64,000 nt of DNA from Diploscapter coronatus. Taxonomy: Eukaryota; Nematoda; Chromadorea; Rhabditida; Rhabditidae. How positions within the stretch are numbered: the first letter of the stretch is position 1; each line of letters starts with the position of its first letter. The DNA lies in contig OZ038423.1 in the NCBI GenBank assembly GCA_964036155.1, positions 48,933,249 to 48,997,248 on the forward strand. Direction: 5' to 3'. The notes beneath the pieces are model-generated. The model made no database searches. It had not been told where the DNA came from and was given only the letters and a program-made list of their open reading frames with translations. Made by a program: the position numbers and the translations under genes. This document shows, piece after piece, positions 30,570-44,031 of this stretch.

Positions 30570-31981
30570 AGATAACAAAGAAAAATTTCACCACCTGCTT
30601 TTAAGAAGAAAGTTTGTTATTGAAAGTTTTTTTTAAAGATTATGTTCACCTGCTTATTATTCCTACGAAGTCCAAAATTGGAATTGAGAAAAATTTTAGC
30701 CCTGATACTTTTATGCAACTAATAATGATAAATATTTGAGGGTAGAGAAATGAAATCAGAAACGTTCCAATAAAATCGAAAACTATCGAACAACCAACAA
30801 TTTGTCAAAATATGGAAAATTGTCAGACATCTTCCTCGATGCGTGTCGGAAGGAGATTTGCCCTCGAAGGAGAGTGCGTTCAACCACGAAATCTGTCTGA
30901 ATTCGGCAGTGAAGAGGAGAGTTTACAAGACATCGAAGGAGTTTAAGTCTGAAGCGGAGGTCGTTCGGGAAGAGAAAAAGGATATTTTTGAGAAATTCAG
31001 GGAAATTTTGGAAGAGAGACAGGAAATTAGAGAGGAAGTGAGCTGAAAGTATGAAGGTCAGACTCGATTTTCATACTTCGTTCTAAGAATTAATACTTTG
31101 CTCCTAGAAGGAGTAATTTTTTCCCAAAACGGGACAAAACTTCAGAAATTTAGGAGACATTCTGATATAGAAACAGGAAATTGACAGGAAGTGTGAAGGT
31201 CAAACCCAATCTGAGTAGGTGTCTGGAAAATGGATTGAAACGCACCCGAATTTGAGAAAATTACTGCAATTGCAACATATCATGATTTTTTATTTTGGAA
31301 AATGATCCCACAAAATTTTTTCAACTCAATGTCTAGATTTTGGTCCTACGAGTCATAGGAAGGTAGTTTCTGAGTGTTTGAAAAAGTTTAAAAGGTACTT
31401 TTTATCAGAAACGATTGTATGAAATGATGCTCAAAATTATGCAAAACTCGCTAAAATTAATAAAATACCTTCTAAAAAGGCTAAGTTTGGAAATGTTTTG
31501 ATTGAAATGAGAAAATATCTTCAACAATTTATAAATATGTGCAAATTTCAGGTCAATAATTTATGCTAATTGCGAAAATTTGATTTTCTTAAAATTCTCT
31601 CCATATTTGTACTTGTCAGCTGTCTGTTAATGCAATCACCACGCAATAAACTTGTTCGTTAAATCCTAACTAGTGATCAATCTAATTGTGCTAGTTCATG
31701 ATCCTAGGAAATCTTACATGTCACATCATGGGAAATTTCAAAGACGACGATTTTTCAATGTTTTACATATAATTATCGATTGGAATATTGTGGATTAAAG
31801 ATTTAGAAGGGAAAAAACTTAGAATTTCAAAAATAAAGTTATTGAATAAAAATGGGACAAGTTATGAGGAATTTCCATGTTTCAGTGATAAACAGTGGTC
31901 TTATCATTGAAAGTTCGATTTTGCATGGGAAAATCCTGCAGAGAAAACTGCTTCCTTGATAAGTGAAAATTAAGGTAGGGG

Positions 31982-32212
31982 GGAAGTTAGGAAAGCGGAA
32001 TATATTCCCAAAAAAAGTAAGATATCGAGAAATAGCACGTGACAGGAAAAAAATTAGGAAAGTAGAAATAGTGAGATCAAGTGATAGAGAAAGATGTTCA
32101 GGTAGCATAAGGAAAGTTAGCTAAAGGAAATATTTCTCTAAAGATGGAGAAATTTAGAAAAATAGCACATGACAGAGAAAAATTTAGAAAGTAAGAAATA
32201 GCGCTGAAAACG
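31982..32212. repeat. Two-unit tandem repeat, period about 130 bp
   Basis: Unit 1 (31982-32111) and unit 2 (32112-32212, incomplete) share GGAA.GTTAG near their starts, then GAGAAAT or GAGAAAATT, then AATAGCAC.TGACAG at 32031 and 32161, then AGAAATAG. The spacing of the AATAGCAC landmark is exactly 130 bp. It is purine-rich on the + strand. Confidence 0.6.
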
Positions 32213-32627
32213 AGAGGCCCAAAGGTTAAATGGCAAGAAAATGCTTCTAGGGCAATTTGTGACTAATTCAAATGGACGAGTCTTCTGCTCACCGAAGGAA
32301 AAGTGAGAAAGAGCAACAATGTCACCTTGGAAAGAAGCAGAAAAGTTGAACATATCACGAGGCTTTGAGAGGAAAAGAAGAATGATAAACAAGAAATAGT
32401 GTGATAACTTGCATGATGATATACAAGTTTGAAATTTTAGCCGTTTCTTTTTAGAAAGTACCATACAGAAACTCGCCATGAAAAATGAGAGTCGATATGA
32501 TTAGGGTTCCCAAGAGGATATACCAAAGCGCGTTTCGAAGTCACTTTTCAACAGAAAAGGTAAATTTGGGCTGGAAATAAAATTTTTGTGAAGGAATAAA
32601 AATAAAAATTTTCGATAAAAATCTATC

Positions 32628-32850
32628 ATCCAAAATGAACACGTTTTCACAAATGAAAGACTGCTTGTTCGCGGGTATTTTAACTTGATTTCTTGCACAG
32701 TACCATTTCATCAGGTTTACCATCGAACTAAATGGTGTTATTTGAGAAATTGAATTTTTAGAGCACCTTCTTTCCAAATTTTCTATTTCAAATACCACGC
32801 CTCTGCCAAAGACGCATTTTTGCAAGGGGGCAGAGCTTGGGGACTCTAGA
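32628..32850 (+). repeat. Dispersed repeat family, copy C
   Basis: Same orientation as copy A. It starts CAAAATGAACACGTTTTCAC, then CACAGTACCATTTCATCAGG, ACCTTCTTTCCAAATTTTC, GCATTTTTGCAAGGGGGC, and ends GGGACTCTAG like the terminus of copy B. No coding frame is conserved with the other copies. Confidence 0.65.
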
Positions 32851-33288
32851 TATCAAATATGACAAATCATCAATTTGAGATGAATATTCACTTTGCGGCT
32901 GTTACATTTGATGAATTAAATTTCACAATTTTATTTTCCAAAAAAATATCCTGTGACGCTGCCGAGTTCATCGCTATTTTGGACGATTATCTTTACGGAA
33001 AATGAACATAATCGCTTTGGGGTTTTACATTGTGTGAAGTCAGCAAAATGGATAATGAATTTTCGTAAAATTCAACTATTTCAATGCTACTCACATGCAA
33101 TTATGTGCAATTACTAGAGGACGAAAATATGATCTTGTTTCGTAAAATATTTCTGAAAAATTTCAGAACGAAACTGAAAATATTAAAAAAAGAAAGTTTC
33201 AAACCATTTATTTATTCAAAAGAATAGCATTCACGAGGAAAATAATGTTTGAAACATGAGTATGATTGTAAAATAGTCATTTTCCCAT

Positions 33289-34170
33289 TTAGTTTCTGAC
33301 CCCTTCGTTGATTCGCTTGCCCTTGAACGCTGCTTGGAACATCTCCCGGATGTCTTCTCCAGTGAGCTCCAATTGTTTGAGCTTGCTCTCCATCGGTCTG
33401 AGGTCAACGATTTCGACAGATTGGAGGTGCCTGTAAAGAGAATATTTGGGAGAAGAATTATACTGCCCAACTTTATATATCTTAATCCGATAGCATTCGA
33501 GGTTAGGGGTGGTTAAGTAAGGTGGTCTTTCTTTCACAAGCTATCTCTTAACTTTTGATAAAGTTACGAATTTTCTAGGAAGGAATGATGGAAATGTAGC
33601 AGGAATTTTTATTCCAAAATTTACTTCTCAAAACTGCACTACACTGTCAGCAACCCTGTTTCCAAGTTACCTGTCAAAGATCTCCTTCACTTGTTGGTAT
33701 CTTTTCAGTTGCCCCTTCAGCATGCCAGCCTTCTTCTCCATCCCCACGTTCTTCATGCTATTTGCTTGACGTCCAATCTCAGCTTATGTTGAGCTTGAGA
33801 TACCCTTCAACGGTATCATTGCAAATTTTTATAGTTATCTTTCAAGAATGAAGCGTTTCGTACCGATTTCATCAACGATTTCCTGTTCTTTCCTGTATCT
33901 GTCTATGCGATCGTTCAAAATTCCTATGAAGATCTCCTTTTTGTTTCTGCTTCGCACTGAGCACTGATATTGGCTTGGATGGCAACGTTAAGCTTCACCA
34001 GAGCCTCTTTCGCAGCGAAATCAACGGCTTCCTTCTGCATATTTTCCTGTGTGTGAATTACATGTATGTGAACGTTTCGTGTGCAACCACAAATCCAGAA
34101 AACTACTGTCGAACTTCATTCTTGACGACGAGTTCGTAGCGTTTCTCAATAAAGGTTTTGGTGAAAAACG
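33289..34170 (-). pseudogene. Coiled-coil gene with a reading-frame break (pseudogene, or one-base error)
   Basis: The minus strand shows exon-like blocks at about 34170-34115, 34046-33864, 33782-33671 and 33430-33289. They read TFIEKRYELVVKNE, then ENMQKEAVDFAAKEALVK and NKKEIFIGILNDRIDRYRKE, then NVGMEKKAGMLKGQLKRY, then HLQSVEIVDLRPMESKLK ending at a TAA. All blocks are charged and helix-prone, as in a coiled coil. Within the second block the frame breaks at the five-base A run at 33938-33942 (T on the + strand): one more base would restore continuity, so either the gene is decayed or the sequence has an error. The acceptor before the third block (CATAAG) is also poor, and I found no convincing first exon. 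I do not recognise the family. Confidence 0.4.
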
Positions 34171-37100
34171 CTCGCCCTCCAAATTAAAATAATAGATTTT
34201 TACTGACTGTACATTCAATGTGTGATATGAACGCTTTAAAATATCATTCAAAATTGCAAGGAAGACCCTCATATTATTTTATGGTAGACGTGTATGTTTC
34301 GAAATTTATTTGCCTCTTCTAAAGAATTGGGCACCAAAATGTTACTGCTGAAACTGAATTAAATCACAATTTAGCAAATAGATCTGCTAAATTCACAAAT
34401 TTACATGAATATTTTGTTACCCGAAAAACATTAATCATTTTGGGTCCAAAAGTCTTGCGTTTTTCATCGGGAATAAATGCGATTATCTCATTTTTCGTTG
34501 CACGCCTCCAGACCCGAAAACAGCAATAAACCCGGTGAAAATACGGTGAGCCAAATTAAGCACGGCCAAGAAGGGCGCTGATGAAAATTGGATGAACGAG
34601 ATAAGCAAAATAAAGGGAAAATGGAATTAGTCAAATAAGGGCGCAAAATTCTCTCTTCAGAAAAAATGAACCTCGAAAAGACATTCATAAAAACAAATAG
34701 GGCGAGTTCCGACTGACAAAACCTTCATATTCTTGCCAAAATTAGTCATGATAAGTTGTTTGAAATAATCTTAAAGTCGATAATTTTGTGAGAATTATTA
34801 GACTCATTTTGAATGCACTTTATTTATAGGGATTGAGATTTTCCAAATATGGCCTTGTGAAAATACTGGATATCTCGAGTATTTTGGGTATTTTGAGGTT
34901 CTGAGGCTAAAGAACTTGTTGATCTCTCTTGAGATGAAGAAGCCCTTGGCTGATTTCACGAGTTCCACTGAAGAGTGCAGCTTATTTGGGCTGTTTTCAC
35001 AGGAGTCATCCGACAAAGTTTGTCACTTTTAACTTCGTTTAGTATGCTTCTTAGCTTGTCGGCAAAGTGCATCATTTTCGAATAGCAAGATGAGTTTTTT
35101 TTCATCTTTTCACAATCGTTGCAAAACTGATAAGTTCCAAGTTTATCATACAACGATGCCCCGATGGTTGTGAAACAATACTTTTTTCCAGCTATTTTCC
35201 GGCACGCTCATTTTCCCCATTATATACAAAGCCATTGCCAGCTTTACCACTCCCAGGAATCATCCCCTCGGGGCAAATCTGTCGCATTTCCTCCCAGCAA
35301 CGTTTTTCCCGCCGTCCTGTTTTGTCGCGGGCCTAACACTCATTTCGTCCCGTGTCGTTCCGCATTCTAAAACCAGGATTTTTCCCTTGTCTTCCACAAA
35401 ATAGACTCATTCCGGCTCAAGAACTTGAAAATGAGCTACTGCCCGCAATTCTTGGTATTGCGTCGTCGCAAATATTCGAACCAAGAAAGCACTTATTTTT
35501 CTGTCTCTTAAAAATTAGCTTTTTTCTTTTTTAATATTTGATATCTTACAAGTAGATAAAAAAAAAAAAGTTTTGAACGTCGATCATTTTTTATTCGGAA
35601 CGACTTGTCTAGGGTTTCGTTGCTGCGTGACGCTAAGGTTGAGAAGCTCGAAAACACCTGATACTTTCGGAGGACCAATCATCAAAGTCTTATCATATCC
35701 ATGAAAACTTTTAATTATCATTGGATTATCAGTCTTGATAGGCTTCAAATTCTAATATTTTGTTTGGCTTCTTAACTAATAATGATTTTCTCCAATATCC
35801 TCCAAAATTGCAAAAAATCCAGTTGATGATTTCATTTGTGGATTCGAAAACGAGCACAGCCCCATTTTTTCAATCCACTTCTCTAGATGACAGCAGCGTG
35901 AAGATATTTATCATGGAATGAGAGTATTAGGCCAGAGGAGGTCCTCTTTTGGGTGAAGAAATGCACGGATAAAGCAGTAGGGGTTTTTGGATAAATAGGA
36001 CCTTCGAATATTTGAATTAAGCTGTAGCATATTTCAGTCGGTTTTTCGATTTATATCCCTCATTCTACGATCGGAACTTCTCCTCAAGTATTTTTGATAT
36101 GCAGCGGTAAATCCTCGAGAGGTTGAGGAAGAGCGAATGCCCTGGGGCGTCAATATTATTTTGTGTCAAATCTCGGTCCGCTTGATACCCATATCTTCAT
36201 ATTTCCCGTTTTGGGCCGAAAAACGGCTGCGTTGTGCTCATTCCGATAGCATTTCGTTCCTATCACAAGCTTTCTCGGTTTTCGTTCTGTTAATCGATAA
36301 TTTTGAAGATTTTGAAACTGAAACAAATCTTTGACCTTCAAACAATTTATATTTCTAGTTTGCAATGTGATGATTTGACATTTTAACCTAAACAATCATG
36401 GAGTGGGACTTGCTGGACATGATAAAGCGTTATTTGTTTCCCTCGGGGATTTTATATTTCATTTAGCCCTGCAGTTTCGTGTTCTTTCGCCAATTCTTAA
36501 CATCGAATTCTATGTTTCGTCAGGATATTCGATTCCTGAAAGACTTACTGTTGAACCTATCGAATTACTTGGCTTGTAAAGTTCGAAACACATTTTCTCA
36601 TCTTATCCAAACAATGTCTCTTTTCCGAAGGTAATCTGATTTCAGCTTGGAGTTTTTAATTTAAAACGAAGATTGCTCATCTCTTGGTTTCTCTAAGTAA
36701 ACAAAATCTTTAGAAACTTTGGAAGGTATAATTTTTTAAAAATCAACTAGTTTTTTGCTATTTTTCAGATTACATTTTTTTTTTTCAAATTTAACGAAAA
36801 TATTTAAAGTTTTTTTCCAATACCTTCAAGGTTACTTTTCACAATTATTAGATTTTTGTATCTTCCCAAATCTCAAAGCAAGCTTGTAATTTTTCATTAT
36901 TCCTTTCGAAATAAAGAGTAATTGCTCAAGTTCTTTCTCATCATCCGACTTAAAGCTGTCGACCATGCGTTAAATCGCAGTAGAGAACAACCACCATCCC
37001 CCATCTCTCTCGCTCCTAGTAAAGCGAGAGTAAAGGGCATAAGGGAGGGAAATGGACGAAAGGTAAGTTTCACTTTATGCCAGCAATAAGAACTAACGCA

Positions 37101-40100
37101 ACTTGAGGGCCGCATTCTGGGGTTTACAAATCCATCAGCGCTATAAATAGATTTGCTACTGTAGCAGTCTATTACACGCGGTGATTGGTGACGAAGTTCG
37201 CCTAAATTTTTGGAACACCGACCCATCGGGTTGGTGAAATTCGACCATTTTTTCAAGGACTAAGAAAATTACTTTGAAAAAAAAAAAGTGCTTGTTTTTT
37301 GTTAGATCGTTTAACAAGAAGTGGGTCTATTTTGGTGAAACCTAGAAAACTAGAAACTAAAAATTTATGCGCCATTTCGAACCGCGTGCCAGAGATAAGA
37401 AAAGAGTAAGATAAATGCGCGTTCTTCCACATTTATTCTGGCTTGGTAATGTTTCAACTTCATCCGTCTGATAAGTCAAAAGTGGTCTTTCAAGTGCTTT
37501 AGACTCCTTGTGGTTTGAACGAATTTCAAATATCCTCCAACAAGTGGTAGTCTCAAGCGGTGCGCGTTTCAGCTTATCGTCTACATGTTTCGAGTACACC
37601 GTATTTGGGTATTCTCGAAAATCTCCAAAATTACTCTCGTGAGTTTTCAAAGCACAAACCTCAGCTCTTTTTGAACGCCGCCACTTCACTTTTCGTCGTT
37701 GAATTCTCGAAATTCCAGAAAAATCTCATGTTAAATGCTGAACAAACCTCAATTGAATGCCAGGTCATGCGTAATTTTTGGGATTAAATCGAGCGAATCG
37801 CCATCGTTTTTATCGCAGCTCTTTTTCGAAGGGAATATGAATTTTGAAAGGTCGTCGAGAAAACACTTATGGATGAGATGAACTTGAGATGAGGGGTGTT
37901 CGTCTTTTTTTTTTCAAACGACAACTTTTCGGCGCGTTTCACTCAAAATTGGACTGCGTATTTTGGCCGCCTGCATTTTTAACATTCGTGCCCCGACGCA
38001 TCCTAGCTCATTTCGCTTTGTGCGTGGTTTGGTTTTTGCTAAGCCGTCAATTTGCCGGATGGCAATGCGCGCAGATTTTCTTCACATTTCCACCCCTCTT
38101 CCGACGAGTTCTTCCGGGTGGTGGCTATTTTTATTCCTCGCCCCACCGCATCCATTTGCTGCTGACCGAAACATTTAGGAAAGTCGTGAACCATTTGATA
38201 CAAAAAAAATCTGACAGCCAAATGTGAACATTGAAATTTTCAAACTGGACACCGAAAATCTTACGTCTCATTTTCATTTTTATTCGGCGCAATAATTTTC
38301 GAGGTTCAATTAGTTTCACGTTATTTTTACCGCCCTTTGCGCTATTTTAAAAATGAAAACTGACTGCAAAGAAGCCGTGATCCCATTGATACAAATCCCA
38401 TTATTTTGCGAACGAAATGTGCCAAAATATTTTTATTTTATTTTTCATTTTCAAAACAAAAGTCATTCGCCTTTAACCTATGAATTTCAGTTCCTGCAAT
38501 TATGCCAAGTCCTAATTGAGTTCCTTAACTGGCGCAAATTTCCGAGTTACTTTTGAATTTTGTTATTTTGAAAATTCGTCGATCAAGGATGGCTCGCTTT
38601 TCGGAATATATTAGGTCAAGAGCAGGATTCTCGTCATCGAATTTGGTTTTAATTTCTCATCAAAAAATTCCTCGCTCAAGTATCAAGCTTAATTAAAGTT
38701 TTTTCCCATTGCAAACTGCGATGAATGAGATACAAATTCTTGAGCTATTACTCGAATTGCCAAATTGCCAAATTGAAGTTCAAGGTTCTGGGTCTTGTAA
38801 CATTTTCCTTCAAAATTATTTACTTTAGATTAAATTTAATTTTTAGACATTCAAAAAATTACCATGACAAATCATGATAGTAAATTTGTTAGAATTCTTT
38901 TATTGGCAATAAAATCTCGAAAATTCCAAGATTTATGCATTTTTGAATACAATTAGGGACCACAGACTCCGCCCCCTTGCATTTTCGCTTTTGTTCGAAA
39001 AGTGATCATTCGAAACTCAAAAATGGGAAGCAAGTACCCTTCAAAGTTGATCAGCATAATCAAATTCGATGAATCATTCATAGAAATGAACTTTGGTCAG
39101 AAAATTATATCAGGAAGTGGGCGTCCGCTCGCACTCGGGGCAATTTTATGAATCGAAAACGTGTCCATTTATCTGAACGGTTTGAATCAATTCTTTCGAT
39201 TAAAAATGATTTTTATTTGATTTTTTCTTCACGTATCTTGGTTATATCGAATTCATTTGCGGCTCTTGAATAGCTTTCTTATTCTCATGCGAAATTTTCC
39301 AATGTTCTCGAAAAAAGATGAGCCTCCGAAGTTGTCGCAAGAACAATTCATCTTCAACCTTTTGCATACCTAAGATGCACCTATTTGGGCCAATTTGCCG
39401 GTATTTATTTATTTGTTTTCGCGATGCGGAAGTTTCACGCTTCCCATAAAAGGTCCGTTTCACCCTATTTGCTCATCTGAAATTCTGTTAAATATTCCAA
39501 CTATATACTTGCCTGATTCCCTGATGTCTGAAACTGCAGCAATTATGCTATTAGAGAAAGAGCTACTAAAAATTGCTAGTCTTTGATCACCATTGATTCA
39601 TTTTCCTGTTGCAAAATATTGGATGACTATTCTTGGAAGTTTCTGCATCAACATTTCGATCTTACCATAATATTTTAGTCCGGAAAGGAAATGAAAATAT
39701 CATTGGTGTTAGGAGAGAACTATTTCAACAACTTTTTGAACAACACATATTTTAATTTCGATGATGTGTTTAATCATTTTGATATTTTCTTACCCTTTCT
39801 AACACATTCCGCATATGCTCTGAAGTCAAATGCTAGTAGGTTCCTTGTGATCTTCAAAGTTGCAACATTATTTCTGTTCTGGAACCAATTTGCATAAATC
39901 TCCTCTGAACTAGAGTGAATTAGACCCATTTTTCTTGCTAATGGTATCAATTTCGTTGAATATCGTCGTCTAATTTCCGTAAAAATACTCAGAGATGTGT
40001 TCCAAACTATGCGCATTTTCGCTTCGTCACGTTTGCCTCAAGCCTCAGGCCTTGCAACGTCTGTTTCTGACAGGACGCCTTCACTGAACGCGAGAATAAT

Positions 40101-43100
40101 TAGACAGGCCATTTTGGGCTGAGAATCTATCGATTTTTCGAGAGAAAACCCCTTCTTAAGTGATTCGAGTCGTGCACTTGTTTTTTTAAGTAAAGTTCAG
40201 TTATTTTGCACGTACTCTCTCATCAGAATATTATCTTTTCTTCATATAAAATTATTAGAAGACTTACGATGTTGTTACATTCATTATAAGAAGGCATAGA
40301 ATGGGATCACGGTTTTTTTTCGAACCTTCATACTACTTTTTCTAAACATATTTATTTAAAAATTCGAAAAGTTCACCTTTTATTGAAATTTTTCGTGATT
40401 CTTTAAATAATTATCATGCGCTCTTCTACTCGTGCGTTGTTTTCCACAAAGTCCAAGAAATTTGCACTCCTGCTTTGGAATTTTAGTCTGTAATTTTGCG
40501 GCTTATTTTCAGCTTTTCATCGGCATTTTTTATTGAAAATCTGCGACATAAAGGCAATTATTTCGAGGGATGTGTTCACGAGAAAATATTATTCTCCTTT
40601 TTTTCTTGAATCAATATTTCCCAATTTTTATTCGTTAATGGATATCGAAAAATTTCACGCTTGATTTGGTAGCTCTTTGATCAAATTATGGCATTTTCGA
40701 GATCTCGAATCGAGAATTCGTATTTAGTTTCACGTAGTTTTCGTCGAAATCCAATATGAGATTTGCGGATCCGCTGAAAATCACGAGAATTTCTCGGATT
40801 TTTGTCCAGTTTCACTCTTTACTAATTGAGAAGCGGCAAGAAAAGAAGAAAAAATAACCGAGAGATTAGAAGGAGGAGAAATATTTCGAGGTTTTGAGAG
40901 AGGCTGGACAGATTTTCCACTTGCAGCCTGCCTAACGCCCTTTGCTTCCGAGTTTTACCCGAAATTTGCGGGCTCTTTTCTTTTTTGGAACTTTTCGACT
41001 TTTTAGAGAGCTTCTCGCTAATGGTTCCTTGTCCGATAAATATCCGATTGGACCCGCTTTAGACTTGTATTTTTTCGTGACATCAAACATCATCTTTTAA
41101 CTGGCATTTCCAAAATCCTAGATAAAATTTTTTTAAATCGCTTTCCCTATCGATTCTTACGATATCAGCTGAAATTATTAAATCGGAGCTGTCATTCTAT
41201 CATTATCTAGGTAAAAACCAGCGATCTTTCATATATAAAGTCGGTGTAATTGATAGACTTTTAGAAATAAGCGTCTTTTCTATCATCCATCTCCGAAGAG
41301 AAAGACTAAAATCGAAATTTCCTGAAAAGTTGTAAAGATTGAAATTTCAGCAAACACGAGAAAAACGTCGCGATTAATTGTGAGATTTGCTCATTATTGA
41401 AATCTTTCTCCATTCGTTTGTTCTATTTTGTGAAGCAACCAATCATTTCTATCAAGAAAATCGCGAGTGAAGTCTCGCATAGTGGCGCACGGGGTTAACG
41501 ATGTTTCGATAATGAGCCGGAAACTTGCGACAATTAGTATGCATTCATCGTTCATTCATTGTATTCTAATTTTTACAATTTTTCTGGGATTCTTTATTTT
41601 AGTCTATTTTCGCCGGAGATGGATGATAGAGAAAAATAAACTGAAAAGTAGTTTCAAAAATTGTTCATATTTGCAGATATTTTAATGAGTTTTTTTTCAA
41701 TTTTATGTAGATGATTTTCGCGAACTCTTATCATTTTGCAATAAATTTATGCGAGCATTTGCTGACTTTTGAAAGATACATGCTATTTCCAAGATCGTTT
41801 ATTTTATCGCATCTCCTTATATTTTATATCTCACTTCTGGAATTCAGAGTCCATCTTGTAGTGTTTCTGTCTAAAAGCCGTAATTGTCCATATTCACCAC
41901 ATTGGATTAAATACGTTTCGAATTAAATTATGGCGCATTATTTTTCAAGCAGCAAGCTTCTTCTTCACAGCTCGCTAATATAATTTGAAAGTTTTTATTC
42001 CGTCGGATATTGCAATGTTATCGAATTATTTTCATTTTTCCATATTTCCACTACACAAATTCACAATTTTATACTTGCAGTACATGATTTTTGTCAGAAA
42101 TTGTTATTCCTTATTCATCTTATTTTTTATATTTCTAAAAATCAGTTTTTTTAATTTTATAACATCTACAATACGACTTTTGCAAATACCATAATTTTTA
42201 CTAGAATTCATGCCATTCTATTTTTCTCTAAATCCCAATAATGAATTTATATTACGCTCTTTTTACTAAAAGAATTTGCAAAATATATAAAATCTCCAAT
42301 GCGAGCTTCAGTTTATAAATTCTCCTCTTAAAATTCAACACTGAAAGAGATTTGAGATGGATTGTTTGTGTTTTCGTTCTGAATCCAAACCCCAGCCAAA
42401 TCTCGAGAATTCACAAGTTTTATCCTAAAGTTTTCTCATTCATCGCGATATTTATAATTCACAAGCGTTTTGCCAAACTTACTCATTTTTAATGGGAGAC
42501 TTCAACATATGGAAAATTTGTGAGAAGATACACAAATCAACATTTTTCGCTCGCGTTAAAACTCGCAAAGGCACCGGAAATCCAGATTTATGATTTTTCC
42601 TACATACTTTGCATGCTATTCTCAAGATTTCTAGAATCGAAAGTTTCTTGGAAGTTCATAGATTCTTTCATGCTTCATAAAATACAATGGTCTAAATTCT
42701 TTGTTAATTTTTACGACTCAGAGACTTCATTGATTAAATAGTCAGATAACTTTTCATACCGAAATTCTTGAACCATTTTACGTCCATAAATCTTTTTATT
42801 CATCCTTCTGCACCCCTGATACAGTATAGTTTTTAGAAATTCTATTGTTGTGATGTGAGTTTTTCTTGTTAAAATTTTAAGTTTCAGTTTCACAATTCAA
42901 ATTTTGATATTTTTAACCCATGAACCTTTTTACTCATCATTTCTGAACCTTGTACAATTTCGTTTTTAGAGCCCATTGATCCCCCATCTTCTCATTATTC
43001 GCGTACATTCTGGTACGTTTCTAAATTCGCTGCAAAATTCTCGTTTTTAATATGTAATTCCTGAAATTCCCTATTTGGCAAGTCATCCCTAAATTTCTTT

Positions 43101-44031
43101 TAACCCCGTGAGACATCGTCTAATCCCAGGCGTAATTGAACTTCACGAGACTAATTACGAAGATCCGAGGAGGTCTTCCTTGCCAATTCTGAGGTATCTT
43201 TCTAAGGTGTAATCGGAAAATCTTGAATCTCACTGTAAATCCCACTCGTTTGTGAATTTCATCAACTTTGTAAGTTAATTTTTGCAAATAATATTGACTG
43301 AGTTTACAGTTTACTTGACCCCTATATTTTGGAAAGATCGCAAATTTTTTATTCTGCTTCGATATATACGTTTTTCAAGATGGGTGAACCTTCAAATAAC
43401 TAATCCCGATTCTCTTCATTTTTCCGCGGCGTTTAAGGATGAGAAAAAAGCTAATTTTGTCGTGTTTCTGATGAGCAGGAAATTTTTGTTGATAGATTTT
43501 TGAGTTGAAGATTTCTAATCGGCTAAATTATCGTCAGTTTTTACTTGTAATTTGATGGCTGCATAGTTTTTATTCGAGGAATTGACATTTTCGGAAATTG
43601 GACAGGCGTGCAACTTTATTTCCAGAAATTCTTACTTATACTTTATGCTACTGTTTCATTGTTTTATCAATAGCAAATCTTTACATTTGAGAAATCAAAA
43701 CATCACCACACACTTTTCTCCTTCCTCATTTGTTGTCAACTCATGAGATATCCCGACATTTTTCATTATGACGAAAATGTGTGTGATTCAGATTTATTTT
43801 CACAATTTTTATTATGAAGGCATAAAAGCTAACACCTAGCAATTTTCGAATTTCAAAATATAACTTCTTTCGAACTTTTTATTCTGTCAAGTCTCGCAAG
43901 ATTTTCCATATCTCCAAACAATGCTCGATCTTCCTTATTTTCGGATTTCCTTATACTGATGATATAGAGTCTTTTTCAATCTAGATCTAAATTAATTCAG
44001 TTTAGATTGACTGGGCAAGGAAAAGAAAGGG
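34171..44031. other. 9.9-kb T-rich intergenic region
   Basis: No gene was recognised. The + strand is clearly T-rich from about 35 kb on, in contrast to the A-rich regions before. Short GC-richer islands lie near 35170-35370 and 37880-38180 but have no supported coding structure. Repeat copy D lies inside at 38953-39170. The region ends at the start of a + strand GPCR gene, so it may hold distant regulatory DNA or a long 5' intron or outron for that gene. Confidence 0.5.
38953..39170 (-). repeat. Dispersed repeat family, copy D
   Basis: Inverted copy. Its start (TTAGGGACCACAGACTCCGC, then CCCCTTGCATTTTCGC) is the reverse complement of the right end of copies A and C, ATGGGAAGCAAGTACCC matches the middle block of copy B, and GAAAACGTGTCCATTT at its end is the reverse complement of the left block of copy A. 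Confidence 0.65.

Larger units (their letters stand above)
25887..33288. other. 7.4-kb A-rich intergenic region
   Basis: No gene was recognised on either strand. Open frames at 26726-27016, 28157-28453, 28898-29206 and 30843-31046 have no recognisable family, no consistent splice neighbours and codon content like the surroundings. The region holds three repeats listed separately (30460-30569, 31982-32212, 32628-32850). The end next to 25886 should carry promoter sequence, and possibly a non-coding 5' exon, of the channel gene. Confidence 0.5.

Noticed and set aside
30843..31046. Charged + strand frame ending EILEERQEIREEVS
   Set aside because: It starts at GTG, lies in purine-rich low-complexity DNA where such Glu/Lys/Arg frames arise by chance, and has no splice partners.
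34804..35200. Overlapping minus-strand frames with several Cys (FCNDCEKMKKNSSCYSKMM, then a second frame with FISREINKFFSLRTSKYPK)
   Set aside because: They look partly protein-like, but there is no ATG, no good acceptor, and the two frames cannot be joined by a clear splice. I did not recognise a family.
37880..38180. GC-richer island with open frames on both strands
   Set aside because: The open frames are due to composition; no conserved motif or splice structure was found. A regulatory role is possible but unsupported.
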